Assembly (NCBI GenBank): GCA_900541245.1
Contig: UQIS01000002.1
Coordinates: 1-64,000, forward strand
DNA from: an uncultured Collinsella sp.
GTDB taxonomy: Bacteria > Actinomycetota > Coriobacteriia > Coriobacteriales > Coriobacteriaceae
Direction: 5' to 3'
DNA: 64,000 nt
The first letter of the stretch is position 1. Each line of letters starts with the position of its first letter. The position numbers and the translations under genes were made by a program. Below, in pieces: positions 43,555 through 50,577 of the stretch. The notes under the pieces are model-generated. The model saw only the letters and a program-made list of their open reading frames with translations, searched no databases and was not told where the DNA came from.

Positions 43555-43935
43555 ATGGCGGTGCAAAGAAGGAATACCAAGCAGCGAAAGCTGGTTCTTG
43601 ACGCCGTGCGCCAAAGCTATAACCATCCCACCGCCGACGAAATCTACAACGCCGTGCGCGAACAGGATGACAAGATCAGCCGCGGCACGGTCTACCGCAA
43701 CCTCAATCTCTTGGCAGATGCCGGCGAGATTCTCTCCATCAAGACGCCGGGCGGCAGCCGCTTCGATCGCACGATCGAGCCGCATGCGCATATCATCTGC
43801 ACCTCATGCAGCCGCGTCATCGACGTACCGTTCCCCTTCGATGCCCAGCTCGACGCCAAGGCGTCCGAGCAAATCGGCTGGCACGTCACGTCGTACTACA
43901 CCATCTTCGAGGGTCTCTGCCCCGACTGCCGGTAG
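43555..43935 (+). CDS. Fur/PerR-family metalloregulator
   Basis: A 126-residue Fur-family repressor. The winged helix has HPTADEIYNAVREQDDKISRGTVYRNLNLLADAGEI; the dimer domain has EPHAHIICTSCSRV and a terminal CPDC, giving the structural zinc site. The lack of an extra His-rich tail and the compact length suggest PerR- or Fur-type sensing. The gene is monocistronic. A GAGGCGAGG stretch precedes the ATG. Confidence 0.85.
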   Translation: MAVQRRNTKQRKLVLDAVRQSYNHPTADEIYNAVREQDDKISRGTVYRNLNLLADAGEILSIKTPGGSRFDRTIEPHAHIICTSCSRVIDVPFPFDAQLDAKASEQIGWHVTSYYTIFEGLCPDCR

Positions 43936-43950
43936 ATGTTCGGGACGTGC

Positions 43951-44748
43951 CTACTCGGCAAGCAGGCGACGCAGCTCTTCTTCGACCGTGTGCACGTAAC
44001 GGACGCGGTCGTTGATGTCGCGCATGGTGGGGTTGCAGTTCTCCATCAGATAGGGATGGCCCACGACGTTGAGCATGTCGCGGTCGTTTTCGTTATCGCC
44101 AAACGCCATCATCTCATCGGGCGAAATACCCAGGGCACGACCGTAATCGGCAAGCGCGGAGCCCTTGCCCGAACCGAAACCGATAAAGTCCGTCCATTCG
44201 GTTCCCGACGTCATCACGTCAACACGGTCGCTAAAGAGGCGCTCGAAATACTCCAGGGCCGCCGGCTGATCCACCTCGGGCGTCTGGAAGGCGATCTTAA
44301 TGACGTCCTCGTCGATGTCCTCGGGGCGGTCGACCACCGCCACATCGCAGTGGACCTCATAGCGCAAATGATCGACGAACACATCGTTGCCGCTCATGGT
44401 GTAGAGGTGTCCCTCACACGAAAGGGTCACGTCGGCATGGGGATACGCAACCACGGCATTCGCGATATCCATAGCAAGACTACGCTCCATGGAGCGCTTG
44501 ACGACGACGCGACCCTCGCTCATGACCAGGGCACCGTTTTCGCATACATAGGCGAGCTCATCGGCCACCGGGGCAAACAGGTAGCGCAAGCTCGCATATT
44601 GACGACCGCTCGCCGGCATAAACACGATGCCGCGACGATGCAGCTCGTCGATGAGCTTAAAAGCCTCGGAACGCGGCTCGCGCTCCCCCGGATGCAGCAA
44701 CGTGCCGTCCAAATCGCATGCAATCAGCTTGATTCCCTCAAGACCCAT
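43951..44748 (-). CDS. Cof-type HAD-IIB phosphatase
   Basis: A 265-residue Cof-family enzyme. Motif I is ACDLDGTLLHPG, motif II MPASGRQ, and motif IV AFGDNENDRDMLNVVGHP. The C2 cap lies between them. GGGGGAAAG precedes the ATG at 44748. Substrate unknown; probably a sugar or cofactor phosphate. Paralogue of the gene at 17381. Confidence 0.87.
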   Translation of the reverse strand: MGLEGIKLIACDLDGTLLHPGEREPRSEAFKLIDELHRRGIVFMPASGRQYASLRYLFAPVADELAYVCENGALVMSEGRVVVKRSMERSLAMDIANAVVAYPHADVTLSCEGHLYTMSGNDVFVDHLRYEVHCDVAVVDRPEDIDEDVIKIAFQTPEVDQPAALEYFERLFSDRVDVMTSGTEWTDFIGFGSGKGSALADYGRALGISPDEMMAFGDNENDRDMLNVVGHPYLMENCNPTMRDINDRVRYVHTVEEELRRLLAE

Positions 44749-44779
44749 ATGCTTTCCCCCACAGCATCTCATCAACAGA

Positions 44780-44818
44780 AAGACGGACTTTGAATAGTTG
44801 TCTCTCAAAGTCCGTCTT
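44780..44818. terminator. Terminator after the UreE-like gene
   Basis: AAGACGGACTTTGA (44780-44793) and TCAAAGTCCGTCTT (44805-44818) form a perfect 14-bp stem between the UreE-like gene and the Cof gene on the minus strand. Confidence 0.85.
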
Positions 44819-44831
44819 ACTCATACGCACG

Positions 44832-45410
44832 TTAACCGCGCGCCTTCTTTACGATCGTAAAGTCGGGAGCCATACTCACAACGACATCCGCCGCACTCGA
44901 CGCAAAGCGCCGGTCCGAATCGAGTTCACGGGTAACCGTCGAGAGCCGAACGCCCTCGACGCCCCGGAGCATGCGGCCCAAAACCGGCTGCAGCGGCGTA
45001 TACATGCGCACGGTATGCTCGTCCGAATCGCCTCGAAACAGCGGCGCATGCATATTGCCGATCTCCCAGCATACATGCGCAAGCGCAATCGGGTCCATGC
45101 GGTCGACTTCAACCAGATAGACTTCGGCACTGCGTAGGCGCACGACAACCGCCACGGGCACCGTGTCCGAGCGGTCGATGACAAGCACATCGCAGTCGGC
45201 AAGGCGATCGCCATCGGCAGCGCCCAGCCGAATATCGACCGTACGCCCCAGCTCCGTCACGCCCACAAATGTGCGGGCATCGGCCTGGTCCCAATCGAGT
45301 AGTAGCTCATCGACCTCAAAGACACCGCCCAGCTCCCGGCGAAGCAAAAGCTCATAGGACGGGTCGTTGAGATTTCCGAGACACGCTGTCGAAACCAGAT
45401 TCACAGGCAT
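44832..45410 (-). CDS. UreE-like metallochaperone-family protein, no urease nearby
   Basis: A 192-residue protein that follows the two-domain UreE pattern. The N-terminal beta domain contains RTVDIRLGAADGDRLADCDVLVID. The C-terminal ferredoxin-like domain contains DPIALAHVCWEIGNMHAPLF, where GN-x-H-xP matches the nickel-binding His of UreE at the dimer interface, and then VLGRMLRGVEGVRL. There is no His-rich tail. No urease genes are in the window. The gene starts 3 bases after the SlyD-like FKBP gene, so the two are one operon. Assignment is by motif recognition only. Confidence 0.6.
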   Translation of the reverse strand: MPVNLVSTACLGNLNDPSYELLLRRELGGVFEVDELLLDWDQADARTFVGVTELGRTVDIRLGAADGDRLADCDVLVIDRSDTVPVAVVVRLRSAEVYLVEVDRMDPIALAHVCWEIGNMHAPLFRGDSDEHTVRMYTPLQPVLGRMLRGVEGVRLSTVTRELDSDRRFASSAADVVVSMAPDFTIVKKARG

Positions 45411-45413
45411 AGC

Positions 45414-45842
45414 CTAGTCCTCGACCTCAACGAGCTCGATATCAAAGTTGAGGTCCTTGCCGGCCAGCTCGTGGTTGGCGTCGAGCGTCACGGCCTCGGG
45501 CGTTACGTCGATGACCACGGCGGGGACGGGCATGCCGCTCGGCGTGGACAGGAAGAGCTTCATGCCTTTCTCGATCTGCTCGATGTTGGGAACCTGCTCG
45601 GCCGGGAAGGTCAAAACCATCTCGGGATTGTGCTCGCCGTAGGCATCGGCAGCCGGGATGTGCACGGTCTTCTTCTCGCCCACCTGCATGTCGACCACGG
45701 CGGCGTCGAAGCCCTTGATCATCTGGCCGGCGCCGCAGGTGAACTCCAGCGGCTCGCCGCGATCGTAGGAACTATCGAACTGCGTGCCGTCGTCGAGCGT
45801 GCCGCGATAATGAGTCTTGACCTTCTTGCCCTGGTTGGACAT
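45414..45842 (-). CDS. slyD: SlyD-like FKBP-type peptidyl-prolyl isomerase
   Basis: A 142-residue FKBP with an inserted flap domain, as in SlyD: HYRGTLDDGTQFDSSYDRGEPLEFTCGAGQMIKGFDAAV (FKBP), the IF domain around GEHNPEMVLTFPAEQVPN, then DANHELAGKDLNFDIELVEVED. SlyD catalyses proline isomerisation, acts as a chaperone and, in Escherichia coli, supplies nickel to hydrogenase through a His/Cys-rich tail. That tail is absent here. GGAGG precedes the ATG at 45842. It heads a two-gene operon with the UreE-like gene. Confidence 0.88.
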   Translation of the reverse strand: MSNQGKKVKTHYRGTLDDGTQFDSSYDRGEPLEFTCGAGQMIKGFDAAVVDMQVGEKKTVHIPAADAYGEHNPEMVLTFPAEQVPNIEQIEKGMKLFLSTPSGMPVPAVVIDVTPEAVTLDANHELAGKDLNFDIELVEVED

Positions 45843-45962
45843 GGTAACCTCCGTGATAAGGGCGGCGCACAACGCGGGCCGCCGTGAACATATGGCGCTA
45901 ACTATACCCTAGTCATACAATTCAAAGACAGTTTGCAAAGAAACGCTGCAACCGGAGGAACC

Positions 45963-46976
45963 ATGGCATATCCCGTATTTGACCTACACTGCGACACCGC
46001 CGACCGCATCGGCTGGGCCACGCTCGATCTCGACCTGCGCTTTACCGCCGGCACCGACGGTTATTTCCCCGGCGACGAAACGCATCCGCAAGATTTCGAC
46101 CTCATCGAGGGCAACGCCTGCGCCATCTCGCTCGCAAAGATCGGCAACACGCCGTGGGCACAGTGCTTCGCCACGTTTGTCCCCGATGAGATTCCCACCG
46201 CCCACGCCGCGCGCTTCCAGGCGCAGATCATGGCGCACATGAGCGGCCAGGCAATGCTCAACCACGACCGCATGGTCAACGTGCGCAGCGCGGCAGACAT
46301 TCGCCCTGCGCTCAAAGACGGCAAGGTCGCCTGCATCCACACCATCGAAAACGCCACGTTCTTTGCCGAGGACCCCGCGCTGAGCGAGGTGCTCAAGAGC
46401 CTGGGCGTACTCATGTCATCACTCAGCTGGAACGCGCAGGGACCGCTCGCGAGCGGCCACGACACCCACGCCGGCCTCACCGCCGCCGGCATCGAGGCAC
46501 TTACGCAGATGGAGCATGCCGGCATGGTACTCGACGTCTCCCACCTCAACGACGAGTGCTTTGACGAGGTTGTCGCCCACGCCACGCGCCCCTTCGTCGC
46601 CAGCCACTCCAACTCCCGTGCGGTTTGCGGCGCCAAACGCAACCTTACCGACGACCAGTTCCGCACCATTCGCGATATGGGTGGCATCGTCGGCCTCAAC
46701 TACTGCAGCGAGTTCCTTTCCAACGACGCAACCGACAAGACCGCCGCAGACGTCACCTTCGACCAGCTGGCGGCACATATCGAGCACTGGCTCGACCTGG
46801 GCGGCGAGGACGTCATCGCGCTCGGCGGCGACTGGGACGGCGCCGCGGTGCCCGCTTTCCTCTCCGACGCCAGCAAGATGCCCGAGTTCCAGAACATGCT
46901 TTCCAAGCATTTTGGCAAGACCGTGATGCAGAAGCTCTGCAGCGACAACGCGCTTGCCTTCTTTGAGCGTTATTAA
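45963..46976 (+). CDS. Membrane-dipeptidase-type (M19) peptidase
   Basis: A 337-residue zinc dipeptidase of the renal dipeptidase family. Metal site motifs are FDLHCDTAD, HTIENA (Glu), FVASHSNSRAVCGAKRNL and LGGDWDG. It cleaves dipeptides and is cytoplasmic here (no signal peptide). ACCGGAGG precedes the ATG. A perfect hairpin terminator follows. Confidence 0.9.
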   Translation: MAYPVFDLHCDTADRIGWATLDLDLRFTAGTDGYFPGDETHPQDFDLIEGNACAISLAKIGNTPWAQCFATFVPDEIPTAHAARFQAQIMAHMSGQAMLNHDRMVNVRSAADIRPALKDGKVACIHTIENATFFAEDPALSEVLKSLGVLMSSLSWNAQGPLASGHDTHAGLTAAGIEALTQMEHAGMVLDVSHLNDECFDEVVAHATRPFVASHSNSRAVCGAKRNLTDDQFRTIRDMGGIVGLNYCSEFLSNDATDKTAADVTFDQLAAHIEHWLDLGGEDVIALGGDWDGAAVPAFLSDASKMPEFQNMLSKHFGKTVMQKLCSDNALAFFERY

Positions 46977-46992
46977 TTTCACATCCCTTGAG

Positions 46993-47028
46993 CGGGCCGG
47001 CATGCCGAACGGTCGACATGCCGGCCCG
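46993..47028 (+). terminator. Terminator after the dipeptidase gene
   Basis: CGGGCCGGCATG (46993-47004) and CATGCCGGCCCG (47017-47028) form a perfect 12-bp stem. It rules out the longer starts of the next gene. Confidence 0.8.
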
Positions 47029-47050
47029 TCCCCAATCTGAAGGACCGCTT

Positions 47051-47827
47051 TTGACGCAGCAGTTTACGATTTCCGCATCCCGACCGGATGGGACGCCCAT
47101 CCCCGTCATCGTTACCAAAAAGCGCGTCAAGAACTTCAACCTACGCGTCACATCGAGCGGTGAGGTCCACGCCAGTGCACCGCTCGGCGCCAGCCGCGAG
47201 CGTATCGAAGCGTTTGTGAAGCGCAACAGCGCCTGGATTATCAGCCGACTTGCCCAGCGCGAGCAACGTCAGGCGACGGCGCGAGAGCCGCTCAGTCCCT
47301 CGTCCATCATTGCGCTTTGGGGCAAACCCATCACCGTTCAGGATGCACTCGACCACAACTTTGAGCCACCCGCACCGCGGCCCAAGCAGGCTACCTTCGC
47401 AAGTTTTATGGGTACCGACGAGCCAGACGAACGTCCGCAGGCCAAGTGGAACGCGACCCTCGACGGCTTAACGCCCAGTGAGATCCAAGCCCATATTGAC
47501 CAGCTCTATACGTCCGAGGTCACATCGGCGCTGCGCGATATTGTGCACGCATACGAAATCGCAATGGGTGTCGCCGTTTCCCGCGTTTCCGTGCGCAGCA
47601 TGAAAACGCGCTGGGGATCATGCACGCCCAAAACCGGCGCCATTCGCATCGCACGAGAACTTGCCGCCTACCCCGTCGAGTGCCTTGACATGGTTGTCGC
47701 CCACGAGCTCGTCCACCTGCTCGAGCCAAGCCACAATCATCGGTTTCACGCCCTGCTCGACACGTACTGTCCCAACAATAGAACTCTGTCGCAGCGGCTC
47801 AAGCAGCCGCCCCTCAACAAGCTCTAG
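47051..47827 (+). CDS. YgjP/M48-like metallopeptidase (WLM/DUF45 type)
   Basis: A 258-residue protein of the YgjP group. N-terminal beta-rich part (VTKKRVKNFNLRVTSSGEVHASAPLGA), then KTRWGSCTPKTGAIRIARELAAYP, then the zinc motif VVAHELVHLLEPSHNHRFHALLD. Members are presumed intracellular zinc proteases, often next to restriction or repair genes; no such neighbour is here. The TTG at 47051 is chosen because AAGGA precedes it and it lies after the previous terminator. Confidence 0.82.
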   Translation: MTQQFTISASRPDGTPIPVIVTKKRVKNFNLRVTSSGEVHASAPLGASRERIEAFVKRNSAWIISRLAQREQRQATAREPLSPSSIIALWGKPITVQDALDHNFEPPAPRPKQATFASFMGTDEPDERPQAKWNATLDGLTPSEIQAHIDQLYTSEVTSALRDIVHAYEIAMGVAVSRVSVRSMKTRWGSCTPKTGAIRIARELAAYPVECLDMVVAHELVHLLEPSHNHRFHALLDTYCPNNRTLSQRLKQPPLNKL

Positions 47828-47833
47828 CGTCGA

Positions 47834-48319
47834 CTAGCGCACGCGCTCGATCTCGACACCGCAGCTTGCCAAGGGAAGACCGACAGGCGCCCAAGGCTTA
47901 TCGAGCTTAACGTGCACGCCAAGCAGCAGGGGGTAACGACGCAACAGCATCTGGGCCACACCCTCGGCTGCTGCCTCGATGAGCTTAAACGTATGCTCGC
48001 GCAGATAGCCATCGACATCGTGGCACACCGAGCCGTAGTCAATCGAAGCGTCCAGGTTATCGTGCTCCCCCGCTGCACGCAGGTCGGCATAGAGCACCAA
48101 GGACACGATGAACTTCTGGCCCAGCGCATTCTCTTCGGGATACACGCCGTGGTTGGCAAAGACCTCGAGACCGTCGATAGTAATGCGGTCAGCATGGCGC
48201 AGATCGTCATAACTCACGTGGGGCACCGCCGTTGCGGTGGATATTTCGCCCCTTCCACGGCGGGCGAGCTCGGCGCCTTCAGTCTTGGTTGCATTCTCGG
48301 GCAGTTTCTTGTTGCTCAT
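47834..48319 (-). CDS. folB: Dihydroneopterin aldolase
   Basis: A 161-residue protein. Residues 40-161 are a FolB domain: DRITIDGLEVFANHGVYPEENALGQKFIV with the catalytic Tyr/Glu region, ASIDYGSVCHDVDGYLR, KLIEAAAEGVAQMLL and VKLDKPWAPV. It makes 6-hydroxymethyl-dihydropterin and glycolaldehyde. The first 40 residues are extra, charged and probably disordered. GGAG precedes the start. It is the last gene of folE-HD-folB. Confidence 0.88.
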   Translation of the reverse strand: MSNKKLPENATKTEGAELARRGRGEISTATAVPHVSYDDLRHADRITIDGLEVFANHGVYPEENALGQKFIVSLVLYADLRAAGEHDNLDASIDYGSVCHDVDGYLREHTFKLIEAAAEGVAQMLLRRYPLLLGVHVKLDKPWAPVGLPLASCGVEIERVR

Positions 48320-48362
48320 CGCGATCGTCTCCTTCGTTTAGAACCCCGACCGCGCAAACTAA

Positions 48363-48944
48363 CTACACGCGAATCGACAGGTTCTTTTTATCATCGCTCC
48401 AGTTGCAAGCATTGCGCGCGGGGCATGCAAAGCAGGCGCGCGACGCTTTATCGGCCGCATAGAGCAGACGCTCAAGCGGTTGGCTGTTCACGCGCAGCTT
48501 TCGATGGCCCAGAATGGCCGTCTTAATGGCTGCGGCATCGGCCGGCTCAAACGCCACATCATCGGGCATGCCGCCGAGAATCGCATCAGCGACGCGTTCG
48601 CTTGCAACATCATGGGATATACCCGATTCATACTGTTCATCTTTGCCGATATCGTGAAGAAGTGCCGTGGCGTAGATGACCTCGCGGTCAAATTCGAGCT
48701 GTTCCTCGAGATTCTTGATCCACATAATGCGAGCGACATCGAGCAGATGGTCAATACCGTGGCGGCAGAAGATGCGCCCCGATTCCAACTGCGCAATGTT
48801 GCCCAGGTGCCGCCGAAACAGCCCGTTGGCACAAATGTAATCAATGCGAGGCATGGCATCAAAGGGGGCCAGGCCCGAAGCCATGAAGCCGCGACGCGGC
48901 GTCCCCTCATCGGTCTTCGATGTAAAGTCGTTGACGACCCTCAT
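48363..48944 (-). CDS. HD-domain phosphohydrolase between folE and folB
   Basis: A 193-residue HD-superfamily protein. Metal motifs are His in FCRHGIDHLLDVARI, ALLHDIGKDEQ (the HD pair) and SHDVASERVADAIL. A Cys cluster near the end (RACFACPARNACNW) could hold zinc or Fe-S. The ATG at 48944 comes one base after the folE stop, so translation is coupled. Position suggests the missing dephosphorylation of dihydroneopterin triphosphate between FolE and FolB. HD enzymes such as archaeal MptB act on related pterin phosphates. This role is inferred, not shown. Confidence 0.78.
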   Translation of the reverse strand: MRVVNDFTSKTDEGTPRRGFMASGLAPFDAMPRIDYICANGLFRRHLGNIAQLESGRIFCRHGIDHLLDVARIMWIKNLEEQLEFDREVIYATALLHDIGKDEQYESGISHDVASERVADAILGGMPDDVAFEPADAAAIKTAILGHRKLRVNSQPLERLLYAADKASRACFACPARNACNWSDDKKNLSIRV

Positions 48945-48945
48945 G

Positions 48946-49503
48946 CTAACGGCCCAGCATCCTAAAGAACCGCTCCTCGAGCGACGGATCGGTCTCAAAG
49001 ACGCCGCGGCGAGCGAGCGTCACGGTCTTGGTGCCAGGCTTTTGCACGCCGCGCATGGTCATGCACATATGCTCAGCCTCCATGAGCACAATCGCTCCCT
49101 GGGGAGCGAGATACTCCATGAGGGCATCGGCAACCTGTGCGCACAGCTGCTCCTGCAGCTGCAGACGACGGGCGTAGACCTCAACCGTGCGGGCAAGCTT
49201 AGAGAGCCCTGCGACACGGCCGTTGGGGATATAACCAATGGCGGCCTTGCCATAAAACGGCAGCAGATGATGTTCGCACAGCGAGTAGAACGTGATGTCG
49301 CGCTCGATAACCAAATCGTTCGAAGCGACGGCAAAGGTTTTGGACAGGTGCTCCTCGGCACTCTGGTCCATACCGCCGGCGATCTCACCATACATACGGG
49401 CAACGCGCGCCGGGGTCTCCAGCAGGCCCTCACGAGTTGGGTCCTCGCCTATGCCCTCAAGCAACAGCTTAATGGCGGCCTCGACTTTTTCCTGATCGAT
49501 CAT
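48946..49503 (-). CDS. folE: GTP cyclohydrolase I
   Basis: A 185-residue FolE. Motifs are GLLETPARVARMYGEI, the zinc-binding SLCEHHLLPFYGKAAIGYIP, VAGLSKLARTVEVYARRLQLQEQL and AEHMCMTMRGVQKPG. It converts GTP to 7,8-dihydroneopterin triphosphate, the first step of folate synthesis. GAGG precedes the ATG at 49503. It heads folE-HD-folB; other folate genes are not in the window. Confidence 0.93.
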   Translation of the reverse strand: MIDQEKVEAAIKLLLEGIGEDPTREGLLETPARVARMYGEIAGGMDQSAEEHLSKTFAVASNDLVIERDITFYSLCEHHLLPFYGKAAIGYIPNGRVAGLSKLARTVEVYARRLQLQEQLCAQVADALMEYLAPQGAIVLMEAEHMCMTMRGVQKPGTKTVTLARRGVFETDPSLEERFFRMLGR

Positions 49504-49569
49504 CTGGACCTCACTTTTCCGATTTTGCGTTCGCGCTATGGTACCACGCCCTTTGGCATCGGTCACAAG

Positions 49570-50151
49570 CTACATAGTATGGGTCGAATAGACTGGATCG
49601 TCCCGCCAAAGTTCAACCGCATCACAAAGCGCAACGCCCTCGCGCACAGCACGGGCGCGCGTGGCGTTCATATCAATCACGCGCTGATTGCTCGAGCCCC
49701 TAAAGCGCAACGAGATATCGTACAAATCCTGAACGAACGGGCCGTCCACCAACATGTCGAGGCAGGCCAGGATACGGTTCGTCACCTCGGTATGATGGCG
49801 ACCGCCCGGCATAAGCTCCTCGAGCACGTCGCCGGTAAAGCACCAAATGGTCTTGCCCGACCCCGCGGGATAGGCCGCACGCACGCGTTCGATAAAGTCA
49901 ACAAGCCCCACCTGATTCTCGGGCTCCATAGGCTCGCCGCCCAGAATCGTCAGGCCATCGATAAAGGGATGGTCGAGGCTCTCGATAATCTTGTCCTCGA
50001 CGGCACGATCGAACGTTTCACCCGCGGCAAAGTCCCACGCGACGGAGTTAAAGCAATTCTTGCACCCGCGACGGCACCCGCTCACAAACAGAGAAGTACG
50101 AACGCCTTCCCCATCAGCAATGTCGAAATACTTAATGTTCGCGTAGTTCAT
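49570..50151 (-). CDS. nrdG: Anaerobic ribonucleotide reductase activating protein
   Basis: A 193-residue radical-SAM enzyme. The CxxxCxxC cluster is VSGCRRGCKNCFN; ILGGEPM is the GGE motif binding SAM. It installs the glycyl radical on NrdD. GGGAGAG precedes the ATG at 50151. It lies downstream of nrdD on the same strand, separated by a 426-bp gap with two large palindromes. Confidence 0.92.
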   Translation of the reverse strand: MNYANIKYFDIADGEGVRTSLFVSGCRRGCKNCFNSVAWDFAAGETFDRAVEDKIIESLDHPFIDGLTILGGEPMEPENQVGLVDFIERVRAAYPAGSGKTIWCFTGDVLEELMPGGRHHTEVTNRILACLDMLVDGPFVQDLYDISLRFRGSSNQRVIDMNATRARAVREGVALCDAVELWRDDPVYSTHTM

Positions 50152-50166
50152 AGGTAACTCTCCCGG

Positions 50167-50250
50167 GAGGCCGGGACATATCATCCCGTCCTCAAACATT
50201 CTCGGCCTTCGGCCTGCGAAACTGCGGGCGGGACGATATGTCCCGGCCTC
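50167..50250. repeat. Inverted repeat upstream of nrdG
   Basis: GAGGCCGGGACATATC (50167-50182) pairs perfectly with GATATGTCCCGGCCTC (50235-50250); pairing continues inward for 9 more bases with two mismatches. A small GGCC-TTC-GGCC hairpin lies in the centre. Confidence 0.7.
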
Positions 50251-50432
50251 ATGCAAAGGGTAACTCAATGAACGAAGCGAACATCGAGTATAGGGTTCGA
50301 GGTCCAATAAAAACTTTGTTGCAGCTCAACCGCCATCGCAAGCAAAGCGTTGTTGCAAGTCAACTCATTTCCGCTAAGAACTTCGAGGAGTGAGCAGGCC
50401 GTATGCTGCATCTCAGCTACATCAACTTGGCT

Positions 50433-50562
50433 GCCCCGTAGCGAGGCCCCGGGCCTTTGCTCGATATGAGTTCCGCACGAACAGGAGGCGCCAGTGGCGC
50501 CTCCGTCGTGAGCCAGGACTGTCCGAAATAGCGAGTAAAGGCCCGGGGCCTCGCTACGGGGC
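50433..50562. repeat. Nested inverted repeat 3' of nrdD
   Basis: A 31-base left arm (50433-50463, starting GCCCCGTAGCGAGGCCCCGG) pairs with 50532-50562 with one mismatch. In the centre lies a second perfect hairpin GGAGGCGCC AGT GGCGCCTCC (50484-50504). It begins 16 bases after the nrdD stop, so it may act as an nrdD terminator, but the architecture is far larger than needed. Confidence 0.8.
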
Positions 50563-50577
50563 GGCCTGGGATGGTTA

